Assembly (NCBI GenBank): GCA_949289045.1
Contig: CASEMN010000004.1
Span: 62,001 to 126,000 of the forward strand
Origin: an uncultured Oscillospiraceae bacterium
Lineage (GTDB): Bacteria; Bacillota; Clostridia; Oscillospirales; Acutalibacteraceae
Direction: 5' to 3'
Length of the DNA stretch: 64,000 nucleotides
The notes beneath the pieces are model-generated. The model was not told the DNA's origin. It saw only the letters and a program-made list of their open reading frames with translations, and did no database searches. Positions 32,023-41,561 of the stretch are shown here, in pieces. How positions within the stretch are numbered: the stretch's first letter is position 1; each line of letters opens with the position of its first letter. The position numbers were made by a program, and so were the translations under genes.

Positions 32023-33420
32023 TTATACTCTTTGCAGCGCCGGCGGTTCCGTTTCAACAAGAGATACATTTTCTCGTTTTTTCAATATCTTTTTCATAAA
32101 TATGAGATAGATTATCAGCGAAACAACCGGTCCTATTATGTCAGAGAGAGGTTCTGCGTAAAAAACCGCTTTTGCTCCGAAAAACATGGGAAGAAGAAAA
32201 ATTGCCGCAAAATATATTCCTTTTCTCCAAAAAGAAAGAGGCAGAGAAAAGCGAACCTGTCCTATAGCGGTAAATCCGTCAACTATCTCATACTGGATTC
32301 CCAAAGGTATTATTGCCAAAGTGCAGATTCTGACAGCTTCCATAGTCTCTTCAATAAGTACCGGATCTCCGGTAAATAGTCTTACAAAATAAATACCGCA
32401 AGTCCAGGCAAGCACAAACATAATACCCGTAAAAGCAACACACATCAAAAAAATATATTTCTGAGCTTTTTTCACACGTTGAGTGTCTCTCGCACCATAA
32501 TTATAACCTAAAATAGTTTGAGTACCGCCTGTAATGCCTCCCAGGGGCATGGTTACAACAAGCATCAGACTTTGCACTATTGTGGCACAGGTAACAAGCA
32601 TATCACCCTGCTCAGGTCCTCCGTAGTGCTGTAAAACACTGTTCATGGCAATAATCATTACATTATCGAGAGCGATTATTGCAAAAGGAGAAAAGCCTAA
32701 AACAAGTATTTTCCTTATTATTTTAAAGCTGTATCCTGAAAAAGTTATTTTTACGGGAACTTTTTTACCAAAAAGAAAGCTGAGAACATAAACGCAGCTT
32801 GCAATTTGTGAAATAACAGTGGCAATAGCCGCACCTTTTACTCCCATATCGAACAGGAAAATAAAAATAGGGTCAAGTATAATATTTGAAACAGCACCTA
32901 TCATTACGGATTTCATGCCTTTTTTGGCATATCCCTGACAGATTACAAACTGATTCATTCCCACCGACAGCAAGGCAAAAGGCGTACCCATCATATATGT
33001 AAGAAAATATTCGGTTGAATATGGAAGGGTTACGGAACTTGCGCCGAACACACGCAGCATAGGAGCAGCCAAAGGCATAACAACTGCCATTAAGATAACA
33101 GAAATCACGCAAAGGGAAAGAAAACTGTTGGCAAGAATTCTTTCAGCCGCTTTTATATTTTTTTCTCCCAGACGTATACTCATCAGCGGAGAACCGCCTA
33201 TTCCAATAAGAAAAGCCGCAGAGCCTACCATGGTTACAACAGGACCGCACACGCCGACTCCCGCCAAAGCTATATCACCTGTTCCGGGAATGTTTCCTAT
33301 ATAAATTCTGTCAACTATACTGTAAAGAACACTTACAAACTGAGCGAGCATACTTGGCAGCGCTATACGAAAAACAAGACTGCTTATTTTGTCGCGTCCA
33401 AGATCGTTCTCCTTTTTCAT
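32023..33420 (-). CDS. MATE-family efflux transporter (second)
   Basis: A 465-residue protein with twelve predicted membrane helices in two MatE halves; the N-terminus SLVFRIALPSMLAQFVSVLY and YSIVDRIYIGNIPGTGDIAL are typical of the clostridial MepA/VmrA-like branch. It differs strongly from the MATE pump at 9035, so they are not recent duplicates. RBS GAGGGG is present before the ATG. The gene is monocistronic. About 160 bases upstream, before the ABC operon's terminator, there is AT-rich sequence without a clear operator. Substrate unknown. Confidence 0.9.
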   Translation of the reverse strand: MKKENDLGRDKISSLVFRIALPSMLAQFVSVLYSIVDRIYIGNIPGTGDIALAGVGVCGPVVTMVGSAAFLIGIGGSPLMSIRLGEKNIKAAERILANSFLSLCVISVILMAVVMPLAAPMLRVFGASSVTLPYSTEYFLTYMMGTPFALLSVGMNQFVICQGYAKKGMKSVMIGAVSNIILDPIFIFLFDMGVKGAAIATVISQIASCVYVLSFLFGKKVPVKITFSGYSFKIIRKILVLGFSPFAIIALDNVMIIAMNSVLQHYGGPEQGDMLVTCATIVQSLMLVVTMPLGGITGGTQTILGYNYGARDTQRVKKAQKYIFLMCVAFTGIMFVLAWTCGIYFVRLFTGDPVLIEETMEAVRICTLAIIPLGIQYEIVDGFTAIGQVRFSLPLSFWRKGIYFAAIFLLPMFFGAKAVFYAEPLSDIIGPVVSLIIYLIFMKKILKKRENVSLVETEPPALQRV

Positions 33421-33584
33421 TCTTACCCCTCTTTAACGTAAACTGCTCAAAAATTTACTCAAACAAACAGCCCGCTTTCAGCAGGCCGAAAAATATTCTA
33501 ATAAACCCATCCTGTTTTGTCAAGGGGTAAGCATTTTTGCTGAGTTTAATACCTAAGTCTGCAAAGATTAAGTTTTTATAAAAT

Positions 33585-33615
33585 GAAAGGACAGCTTTTA
33601 AAAAGCTGTCCTTTC
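33585..33615 (-). terminator. Terminator of the ABC-exporter operon
   Basis: Stem GAAAGGACAGCTTTT / AAAAGCTGTCCTTTC, T-rich on the minus-strand exit side. Confidence 0.85.
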
Positions 33616-33630
33616 TCCGTATTGTTACTT

Positions 33631-35541
33631 TTAATCAAGTTCAAACTGACCTGTATAAAGCTGATAATATTTGCCCTTCTGCTGGAGAAGTTCATCGTGG
33701 TTGCCTCTCTCTATTATCTCGCCATGCTCCAAAACCATAATGGCGTCGGAGTTGCGAACAGTTGAAAGTCTGTGGGCAATTACAAATACCGTTCTGCCGT
33801 GCATCAGCTTATCCATACCCTTTTCAATAAGCTCTTCGGTACGGGTATCAATAGAGCTGGTAGCCTCATCGAGAATGAGCACAGGCGGGTCTGCAACGGC
33901 GGCTCTGGCGATGGCGAGAAGCTGACGCTGTCCCTGACTGAGGTTTGCACCGTCGGAAGTGAGCATTGTGTCATATCCGTGAGGCAAACGCTTGATGAAG
34001 GAATCTGCATTGGCAAGTTTTGCTGCATTTTCGATTTCTTCTTCGCTTGCATCAAAATTACCATAAGCGATATTTTCACGAACAGTTCCCGTAAACAGGT
34101 GGGTATCCTGAAGAACCATTGCAAGGCTTCTTCTCAAATCGCTCTTTTTAATCTTCTTGACGTTTATTCCGTCGTAGGTGATTTTGCCCTCTTCAACATC
34201 GTAGAAACGGTTGATAAGGTTTGTAATTGTAGTTTTACCCGCTCCTGTAGAACCGACAAAGGCAATCTTTTCACCAGGTCTCGCATAAAGTGAAATATTG
34301 TTGAGAACTGTCTTTTTGCCATCATAGCTGAATACCACGTTATGGAAACGTACATCACCTTTGAGAAGAGTATAAGTGAGGGTTCCGTCGGAATGGGGAT
34401 GCTTCCATGCCCATGTACCGGTACGTTTTTCGCTTTCAGTGATATTTCCGTTTTCGTCAACTGTGCAGTTTACAAGAGTTACGTATCCGTCGTCTACTTC
34501 CGGCTTTTCGTCGAGAACCTCAAATATACGCTCAGCACCGGCAATAGCAGAAATAAGAGTATTAAACTGCTGAGAAATCTGAGTTATGGGCTGAGAGAAG
34601 CTTCTTGTATACTGAAGGAAGGCTGCTACTGAACCAACTTTGAGCATTCCACCGATTACAAGAAAAGCACCCGCTGTTGTGGTTATAGCATAGTTTACGT
34701 AAGAGAGGTTACCCATAATAGGCATTATAACGCTTGCATAAGTGTTTGCCTTTGTAGCAGCGTGACGAAGATCTTCGTTAAGTACGGCAAACTCTGCCTT
34801 AGCTTCATTTTCATGGCAGAATACCTTAACTACCTTCTGACCTTCAATAAGCTCTTCAATATATCCGTTTGCAGCGCCAAGGGCATTTTGCTGCTTTTTA
34901 AAGTATTTGGCGCTCTTACCGCCTATCTTCTTTACGCAGAAAAGCATTACAACAAGCATAAGCACAATAAAAATCGTAAGTATGGGGCTTATAACAAGCA
35001 TCATAATGAATGTACTTACTACGCTTACAGTTGAAGAGAAAAGCTGTACAACACCGTTTGAAAGGGCTTCACGAAGAGTATCAGCATCATTGGTGTAACG
35101 GCTCATAAGTTCGCCGTGAGTATGGGTATCAAAGTATTTGAGGGGAAGATCCTCCATGTGATTAAACAGGTCTCCCCTAATCTCATTAAGGGTTTTCTGC
35201 GACACATAAAGCATTATTCTTCTGTAAGCAAAGGATGAAAGAGCTGCTACAACATATATGCAGGCCATAACAGAAAGCATTTTTATAAGAGGAAGAAAAT
35301 CTGCTCCCGATGGGTTGGTACCAATAAGGGGGGTAATATAATCATCAATTATAGGCTCAAGCATATAAGTACCCGCAACGTTGCCAAGAGTACTGAAAAT
35401 AACAAAAAGCATTACAAGAAACAGTAAAAGCTTATGCTTTTCAAGATATTTTGCAAGACGCTTTATTGTATTCTTAAGATTTTTGGGCTTTTGGAATCCG
35501 CCCGGTCTTCCGCCGGGTCCGCCTCTCATAGGTCCTGCCAT
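33631..35541 (-). CDS. ABC exporter subunit with canonical ATP site
   Basis: A 636-residue half-transporter. A Gly/Pro-rich cytoplasmic head (1-22) precedes six membrane helices (to about 330). The ATPase domain has Walker A GSTGAGKTT near residue 430, signature LSQGQRQL and Walker B LILDEATSSID with the catalytic Glu near 561. An extra segment of about 40 residues lies between membrane and ATPase domains (DENGNITESEKRTGTWAWKH), commonly seen in the larger subunit of heterodimeric exporters. It overlaps the upstream ABC gene at TAATG. With that gene it forms a BmrCD/LmrCD-type multidrug exporter. Confidence 0.93.
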   Translation of the reverse strand: MAGPMRGGPGGRPGGFQKPKNLKNTIKRLAKYLEKHKLLLFLVMLFVIFSTLGNVAGTYMLEPIIDDYITPLIGTNPSGADFLPLIKMLSVMACIYVVAALSSFAYRRIMLYVSQKTLNEIRGDLFNHMEDLPLKYFDTHTHGELMSRYTNDADTLREALSNGVVQLFSSTVSVVSTFIMMLVISPILTIFIVLMLVVMLFCVKKIGGKSAKYFKKQQNALGAANGYIEELIEGQKVVKVFCHENEAKAEFAVLNEDLRHAATKANTYASVIMPIMGNLSYVNYAITTTAGAFLVIGGMLKVGSVAAFLQYTRSFSQPITQISQQFNTLISAIAGAERIFEVLDEKPEVDDGYVTLVNCTVDENGNITESEKRTGTWAWKHPHSDGTLTYTLLKGDVRFHNVVFSYDGKKTVLNNISLYARPGEKIAFVGSTGAGKTTITNLINRFYDVEEGKITYDGINVKKIKKSDLRRSLAMVLQDTHLFTGTVRENIAYGNFDASEEEIENAAKLANADSFIKRLPHGYDTMLTSDGANLSQGQRQLLAIARAAVADPPVLILDEATSSIDTRTEELIEKGMDKLMHGRTVFVIAHRLSTVRNSDAIMVLEHGEIIERGNHDELLQQKGKYYQLYTGQFELD

Positions 35542-37268
35542 TATTCTTCAACTCCTTTCTGCTGCGAATAGTAAATCTGACTGTATATCTCATTGGTTTT
35601 AAGAAGTTCCTCATGGGTTCCGAAACCGTTAATCTTTCCGTCTTCAAGAACGATTATACGGTCTGCATCCATTATGGAGGTAACTCTCTGTGCAATTATT
35701 ATCGCTGTAATATGTCCGAAATTCTCACGGAACGCCTGACGAATTTTCGCATCGGTTGCGGTATCTACGGCGCTGGTACTGTCGTCAAGGATTATTATCT
35801 TCGGCTTTTTAAGAAGTGCTCTGGCTATACACAAACGCTGCTTCTGTCCGCCTGAAACGTTTACGCCGCCCTGACCTAAATCAGTATCGTAACCATCGGG
35901 GAAAGAAACTATAAAGTCGTGAGCCTGGGCTGCTTTACAGGCTGCTTCAATTTCTTCATCGGTGGCGTTTTCATCACCCCAGCGAAGGTTATCCCTGATT
36001 GTACCGGAGAAAAGTACGTTCTTCTGGAGAACCATGGCAACACTGTTTCTAAGGGCTTCGAGAGAATAATCTTTTACATCTTCTCCGCCTACAAGCACCT
36101 GTCCCTGTGTAACGTCATAAAGACGGGGAATAAGCTGTACAAGAGTTGATTTGGAAGAACCTGTTCCTCCTATTATTCCTATTGTCTCGCCGGACTTAAT
36201 GCTGAGATTTATATTTTCAAGAACATTGTTTTCAGAATCGGAATTATAACGGAAGCTTACATTTTTAAACTCAACGGAACCGTCTTTTACCTCACTGATC
36301 ATTTTTTCGCCGTCTTTAAGGCCGCTTTCCTCTTCCAAGACTTCAACTATACGGGCAGCAGAAGCCTTTGACATTACCAGCATAACAAAGACCATCGAAA
36401 CCATAAGCAGTGACATAAGTATCTGAGTAATATATGTTAAAAAGCTTGTAAGTGCACCGACTTCCATCTGACCGAAGACAATCTGTCTGCCTCCAAGCCA
36501 CAGAACGGAAATAATGCAGGAGAACATTACAATCATCATAAGGGGATCGCCGAAAATCATAACCTTCTCAGCTTTTATTGAGAATTCCATAAGTTCGTCG
36601 TTTACCTTTGCGAACTTGCTCTTTTCAAACTTTTCGCGAACGTAAGCTTTAACAGCTCTTATGGCTATAAGATTTTCCTGTACAACGGCATTAAGTTTAT
36701 CGTACTTTTTAAACATTACAATAAAACGGGGATAAGCCATTGACATAAATATTGCAATTCCTATTGCAAGTACAGGAATGGCAAAAGCAAGCACCATTAT
36801 AAGACTTTGGTTTACTGAATAAGCCATTGTAAGGGCACTTACAAACATTACGGGAGCTCTTACGCAAACACGAAGAATCATAACAACAGCCATCTGTATT
36901 CTTGTAACGTCTGTTGTCATTCTGGTTACAAGGGATGCTGTGCTGAATTTATCAACATTGGAAAAAGAAAACCCTTGTATTTTTGAAAACATTGCGCCTC
37001 GCAGCTCTGCGCCGAATCCCATAGCTGCTTTTGATGAAAAGTATGAGCCCATAGCTCCGAAACAAAGGGACATAAGAGCCATTCCTATCATCAAAAGTCC
37101 TGTCTCCATAACATTCTGAGTGTTGCCTACCGGGATGTATTCATCCACAATAGTAGCCATCAGAATAGGTATTCTTACCTCGGTAAAAACTTCGCCCACC
37201 ATCATAAGCGGTGACAAAATTGCCGCCAGCTTGTATTTTGACAGAAAGGGCATTAGCTTTCTTATCAT
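35541..37268 (-). CDS. ABC exporter subunit with degenerate catalytic site
   Basis: A 575-residue half-transporter: six membrane helices (about 15-310) and an ATPase domain with Walker A GGTGSSKST near 368 and signature VSGGQKQR. Walker B reads IIILDDSTSAVD, so the catalytic Glu is Asp (about 495). Asp at this place is the hallmark of the non-hydrolysing site in heterodimeric exporters such as BmrCD, TM287/288 and LmrCD. The partner gene downstream keeps Glu. The start ATG overlaps the marR stop by four bases, so the regulator and both subunits are one transcript. Confidence 0.93.
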   Translation of the reverse strand: MIRKLMPFLSKYKLAAILSPLMMVGEVFTEVRIPILMATIVDEYIPVGNTQNVMETGLLMIGMALMSLCFGAMGSYFSSKAAMGFGAELRGAMFSKIQGFSFSNVDKFSTASLVTRMTTDVTRIQMAVVMILRVCVRAPVMFVSALTMAYSVNQSLIMVLAFAIPVLAIGIAIFMSMAYPRFIVMFKKYDKLNAVVQENLIAIRAVKAYVREKFEKSKFAKVNDELMEFSIKAEKVMIFGDPLMMIVMFSCIISVLWLGGRQIVFGQMEVGALTSFLTYITQILMSLLMVSMVFVMLVMSKASAARIVEVLEEESGLKDGEKMISEVKDGSVEFKNVSFRYNSDSENNVLENINLSIKSGETIGIIGGTGSSKSTLVQLIPRLYDVTQGQVLVGGEDVKDYSLEALRNSVAMVLQKNVLFSGTIRDNLRWGDENATDEEIEAACKAAQAHDFIVSFPDGYDTDLGQGGVNVSGGQKQRLCIARALLKKPKIIILDDSTSAVDTATDAKIRQAFRENFGHITAIIIAQRVTSIMDADRIIVLEDGKINGFGTHEELLKTNEIYSQIYYSQQKGVEE

Positions 37269-37774
37269 TGTTTTTCCTCCTTTTTATCATGTGATAAAAT
37301 CTGTTTTTCCTGTGCAATCAGTCTACAGAAATCTTCATGGCTAAACTGTTTTCCTGATATATTGACTATCATTCGATCGAGATATTCTTTAAAGGTTTCA
37401 AGTTCTTCAAATGTGAACCCTGCAAACAAATCGTCATCTACTGTATCGAATATTTTACGGCATTTTTCCATTAACTGTTTTCCTTTTTCCGTTGCGGAAA
37501 GACGATTTGTCCTTGAATCTTTTTCATCTGCCTCTCTCGTAATAAGCTCAGCCTTTTCCATGCGTTTTACAGACATGGCAATCGACGGCTGGGAAACATA
37601 CATTCTTTCGGCAATTTCTTTCTGTGTGCATCGGTCATGCTTAATAATATAGTCGAGAATGAATTTTTGACCGGCATAAATTCCACTTTCTTTAGCCACT
37701 TGATAGATTTTCATCCTGTGAAGCAAAGTAAGCTGATTTAATCTTCCAATCACTTCCATCTTATTATTACTCAA
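37265..37774 (-). CDS. MarR-family regulator of the ABC exporter
   Basis: A 169-residue winged-helix regulator. Recognition helix region CTQKEIAERMYVSQPSIAMS at about 50-70 and wing with DEKDSRTNRLSATEKGKQL. It is first in a three-gene operon with the exporter subunits (ATGA overlap), an arrangement in which the pump's substrate usually relieves repression. A long palindrome directly behind its promoter (37792-37836) is the expected operator. It has an extended, basic C-terminal tail (about 150-169) compared with typical MarR proteins. Confidence 0.9.
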   Translation of the reverse strand: MSNNKMEVIGRLNQLTLLHRMKIYQVAKESGIYAGQKFILDYIIKHDRCTQKEIAERMYVSQPSIAMSVKRMEKAELITREADEKDSRTNRLSATEKGKQLMEKCRKIFDTVDDDLFAGFTFEELETFKEYLDRMIVNISGKQFSHEDFCRLIAQEKQILSHDKKEEKQ

Positions 37775-37791
37775 TTTTTCATCCCCTTACT

Positions 37792-37836
37792 CTATGATAG
37801 TTAACTGATTAACTATTAACCAATTAACTATCATAG
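37792..37836. promoter_or_regulatory. Long MarR operator palindrome
   Basis: A 45-bp imperfect palindrome with perfect 13-bp outer arms CTATGATAGTTAA / TTAACTATCATAG; the middle contains further ATTAACTA-like units, so two regulator dimers could bind. It covers the expected transcription start of the marR-ABC operon. Confidence 0.8.
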
Positions 37837-37863
37837 TTTACACCTCAATACTGCATTAGTCAA
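37835..37863 (-). promoter_or_regulatory. Promoter of marR-ABC operon
   Basis: Minus-strand TTGACT (37858-37863), 17 bases, TAAACT (37835-37840), overlapping the operator's upstream edge. Confidence 0.7.
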
Positions 37864-37870
37864 CACCGTT

Positions 37871-37922
37871 TATGTTAAAATATAACATTTTTATATATGC
37901 TGGTTTTGTGCATTTTAACATA
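37871..37922. repeat. 11-bp inverted repeat between marR and glnA
   Basis: TATGTTAAAAT (37871-37881) and ATTTTAACATA (37912-37922) are perfect inverted copies 30 bases apart, upstream of the marR promoter. Purpose unknown; it may be a second operator. Confidence 0.45.
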
Positions 37923-37947
37923 GAAAAATTTAAATTTAACAAACAAC

Positions 37948-37985
37948 AAAATCCCTGTGCAGCGATTAAAATGCACAGGGATTTT
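37948..37985 (-). terminator. Terminator of glnA
   Basis: Perfect 14-bp stem AAAATCCCTGTGCA / TGCACAGGGATTTT with a 10-base loop, T-rich on the minus-strand exit. Confidence 0.9.
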
Positions 37986-37996
37986 AAATATTTCTA

Positions 37997-39328
<1,332 letters not shown>

Positions 39329-39356
39329 TTCAGATCCCCCTAATATCATTCATATT

Positions 39357-39388
39357 GTTGCTGAAAAGTTTTAAACAATTACAGCAAC
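39357..39388 (-). promoter_or_regulatory. Second hairpin in the glnA leader
   Basis: GTTGCTG / CAGCAAC, 7-bp stem with an 18-base loop, between the leader terminator and the ribosome-binding site. Confidence 0.45.
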
Positions 39389-39394
39389 TTAACG

Positions 39395-39436
39395 AAAAAA
39401 GAGCAAAAACCTCATTCGGATGAAAAAGTTTTGCCC
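39395..39436 (-). terminator. Intrinsic terminator within the glnA leader (attenuator)
   Basis: On the minus strand GGGCAAAAC pairs with GTTTTTGCTC (one bulged T) around an inner CAT-CCGA-ATG hairpin, followed directly by six T's. It lies between the glnA promoter and its start codon, so it would stop transcription before the gene unless an antiterminator acts. Confidence 0.75.
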
Positions 39437-39447
39437 TATCCAAAGTT

Positions 39448-39477
39448 ATTTTAATGTTTACAGTACATTTTTGTCAA
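39448..39477 (-). promoter_or_regulatory. glnA promoter
   Basis: Minus-strand TTGACA (39472-39477), 18-base spacer, TAAAAT (39448-39453). Transcription would begin about 5 bases before the leader terminator. Confidence 0.7.
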
Positions 39478-39518
39478 TACGCAGTTTAGAGTAAAGTAAA
39501 TTTTTTTGAATGTTTTTC

Positions 39519-39546
39519 TTGACAAAAATTACCAAAATGGTATAAT
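39519..39546 (+). promoter_or_regulatory. Promoter of the small ORF next to glnA
   Basis: TTGACA (39519-39524), 16-base spacer, TATAAT (39541-39546). It points away from glnA; the start point would be near 39553. Confidence 0.8.
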
Positions 39547-39552
39547 TAACTG

Positions 39553-39631
39553 CGTAATGTTGTTTTCGTTCCCAGGCGTAGGGATACCGTCTGTCAGGAC
39601 GAGGAGGAAAATTTGATTGAAGCTCGAACGA
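39553..39631 (+). ncRNA. Structured 5' leader of the small ORF, possible glutamine-type riboswitch
   Basis: An outer stem TCGTTC (39566-39571) / GAACGA (39626-39631) encloses a second stem CAGGCG (39573-39578) / CGTCTG (39588-39593) with loop TAGGGATAC, then GGACGAGGAGG, which holds the ribosome-binding site, and finally the first codons of the ORF. A CGUUC...GAACG outer stem and a GGACG stretch after the second stem recall the glnA / downstream-peptide (glutamine) riboswitch pair, and the ORF is divergent from glnA. The conserved GGAAGUAGG core of that class is not intact, so this is a resemblance, not an identification. Confidence 0.4.
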
Positions 39632-39868
39632 CATCATACAGCTTCTTACCAAAACTGGAATTTATCATACTATCTTATAATTTCCGGTGTTTCACAGCAG
39701 CGTTTTGGCGTCGGAGTTATCAGTCAAAGTACAATTGGAGAGAATAAGGCTTTTTGTTTCGGCCTAACGAACAGCGAAGAGGCAGCTTTGGATTTTCTGA
39801 AAGCTGCGGCACGAAACAATGTTCTCCCAAGCAATTTCGGCGAAGTTGCCGAGGATTGGTTTTGCTGA
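39617..39868 (+). CDS. Small conserved-type protein (DUF6514-like) divergent from glnA
   Basis: An 83-residue protein starting at TTG 39617, nine bases behind GAGGAGG. After about 15 variable residues comes a beta-hairpin-like region (SYYLIISGVSQQRFGVGVIS), then SEEAALDFLKAAARNNVLPS and a terminal EDWFC. The order 'YxI ... eeA..fL......v.P..f.dv.eDw' matches what I recall of the DUF6514 family of clostridia. Its own strong promoter, structured leader and strong terminator argue that it is real despite its size. Function unknown; position suggests a link to nitrogen status. Confidence 0.65.
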   Translation: MKLERHHTASYQNWNLSYYLIISGVSQQRFGVGVISQSTIGENKAFCFGLTNSEEAALDFLKAAARNNVLPSNFGEVAEDWFC

Positions 39869-39881
39869 AATCCGAAAAGTG

Positions 39882-39940
39882 CCTGCGCACACAGGTTTCC
39901 GGCTTTTAGGCGGGAATCTGTGTGCGCAGGTTTTGTTTTT
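39882..39940 (+). terminator. Strong terminator after the small ORF
   Basis: Perfect 13-bp stem CCTGCGCACACAG / CTGTGTGCGCAGG with an inner CCG/CGG continuation, followed by TTTTGTTTTT. Confidence 0.9.
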
Positions 39941-39959
39941 ATATTGGCCTTATTCTTAA

Positions 39960-41312
39960 TTATCTTACAAGTATACCGTTATCGCTGTAAAGAAGGAAGA
40001 AAATATTTTCCTCTTCTCCGGTAGCGGCGTTTATATATACGAGAAGCTCTTCGTTGCCTGTACCCTCGCACCAAAACTCATAACAGAGAATTTCGTTTCC
40101 TGAATCGGTGGGAATAACAGCTGTTTTTACATCTTTAACAGTTAAATACGGGCTTAGGGACTTTGCTGCATTTTCGGACGTTAAAATAGGATTTACATCT
40201 GTTCTCGCAAAGTGATTTACAAGATATCCCCTTGCGTCAACGGAGATCACTTTGCCGGTATCCATAGCAACACTTATCTTTATAAGGTCAGGATAACATA
40301 TAACCCCGTTTTGGACATAGGCGTAGTTTACAGTACAAATTCCGTCGTTTATGGAATAGTAGCTTTCTTTCATATTATTGATTCCGTGGCTTTTGAGATA
40401 TTCGAGTCCTCGTTCAATTGCCTCTTCAGCGGAAAGCTTTGAAACTCCGGCATAACTGCTTCCCAGCATATAGGAGAGATAACCGCCTCTTTTGGTTATA
40501 CTTATGACTACTCCGTCTTCCTCGCTGCTGAAAGTGTAGGATGCCAAGGTGCCGTTTTCGTCCTCTTCTCTTTTAAGCTTTTCAATGGCGATACCTGAAA
40601 AATTGGCGGCTGCTTCCGTTGCGGCTGCTTCGGATATTTCTTCTTTTCCTTTTGTCATTTCCGGCTCTTTCTGAAGTATATGGTCAGAGAAAGGTCCGTC
40701 ATATATCAGCGTAGGATAATCTACCAGAGCCTGCTCCGCATCGCTTATGGCAGTTTCAAAATCCATACTGTCAAGTTCCTCGCTCATTGCCGCCACTGCG
40801 TCATCGGTGCTCTCAAAGGTAAGAGCTCCGTTTTCAAGATATGCACACATATTTTCAAGCCTTGACGTAAGTTCTTTTGAATATTTTATAAGCTCTTCAA
40901 GGCTTGCATACTCTTCCTCGCTGATTTTTTCACCTTTCGCAGCTTTTTCGCTTAGACTGCTGCAAAAGGCTCCTACCTGAGATAAAAATTTAAAGGTGTT
41001 TTCAAGAAGTATATCAGAAACTGGAAGCACACTTAAACAGCTTTTAGCCTGTGATGCTTCACGCCATATTTCAGAAGAAAGCTTTTCTGCCATTGGGGCA
41101 GTAGCGGTATAAAGCTCCTTACTGAGTCCCTGCTGAATGTTTGACATACAGGTTGTAAGTTCCGTAAGTGCTCTCTGCTGAGAATTTGTATTTATTCTGT
41201 CAAGCTTTTCCGCTCTTACATAATTTGAAACAGCCGCCGCACTCAGCGCAACAATAGCGGCGCATATAAAACTTATAATCCTGATAAGATTTCTCTTAGA
41301 TTTTATTACCAT
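39960..41312 (-). CDS. ypeB: Germination protein YpeB
   Basis: A 450-residue protein with an N-terminal membrane/signal segment (about 10-32), a helical domain (35-220) and C-terminal PepSY-type repeats (about 225-440; for example LSAEEAIERGLEYLKSHGIN and SENAAKSLSPYLTVKDVKTA). YpeB stabilises the cortex-lytic enzyme SleB in dormant spores. ATG 41312 follows CGGGAGTG; the longer frame starting at 41351 is rejected. In many Firmicutes sleB is directly upstream, but here the upstream neighbour is the divergent nifS gene. A possible sigma-G promoter is at 41364-41393. Confidence 0.88.
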   Translation of the reverse strand: MVIKSKRNLIRIISFICAAIVALSAAAVSNYVRAEKLDRINTNSQQRALTELTTCMSNIQQGLSKELYTATAPMAEKLSSEIWREASQAKSCLSVLPVSDILLENTFKFLSQVGAFCSSLSEKAAKGEKISEEEYASLEELIKYSKELTSRLENMCAYLENGALTFESTDDAVAAMSEELDSMDFETAISDAEQALVDYPTLIYDGPFSDHILQKEPEMTKGKEEISEAAATEAAANFSGIAIEKLKREEDENGTLASYTFSSEEDGVVISITKRGGYLSYMLGSSYAGVSKLSAEEAIERGLEYLKSHGINNMKESYYSINDGICTVNYAYVQNGVICYPDLIKISVAMDTGKVISVDARGYLVNHFARTDVNPILTSENAAKSLSPYLTVKDVKTAVIPTDSGNEILCYEFWCEGTGNEELLVYINAATGEEENIFFLLYSDNGILVR

Positions 41313-41363
41313 AAAATCACTCCCGAAAACTAAGTAATTATTATTTAACAAAAGCTTCTTTCT

Positions 41364-41393
41364 TATAATCTGCCAAAAATTATAAAAATATAC
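41364..41393 (-). promoter_or_regulatory. Possible sigma-G promoter of ypeB
   Basis: Minus-strand GTATA (41389-41393), 18 bases, GATTATA (41364-41370), one mismatch from the CATnnTA -10 of forespore sigma factors. Weak evidence, but in the expected place for a spore gene. Confidence 0.35.
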
Positions 41394-41497
41394 CTTTTAT
41401 GTAAATTTTGCGAAGTGATTTTTTCTCATTTTACTTTTCTTACTTGTATTAAAAATATAATTGTATAAGGTATTGTACAATTTTAAAGGTTTATTCA

Positions 41498-41526
41498 TTG
41501 AAAGAAGACTCAGTTTGTTGTATACT
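41498..41526 (+). promoter_or_regulatory. Promoter of nifS-thiI operon
   Basis: TTGAAA (41498-41503), 17-base spacer, TATACT (41521-41526), about 35 bases before the start codon. A 10-bp palindrome ATTGTACAAT lies just upstream at 41472-41481. Confidence 0.75.
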
Positions 41527-41561
41527 TAATATGTATATCTACATATAACGGAGGAAGTTTT

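Noticed and set aside
39617..39631. Treating the glnA-adjacent leader as a confirmed glutamine riboswitch
   Set aside because: The outer stem agrees, but the conserved GGAAGUAGG core does not, so it is kept only as a resemblance.
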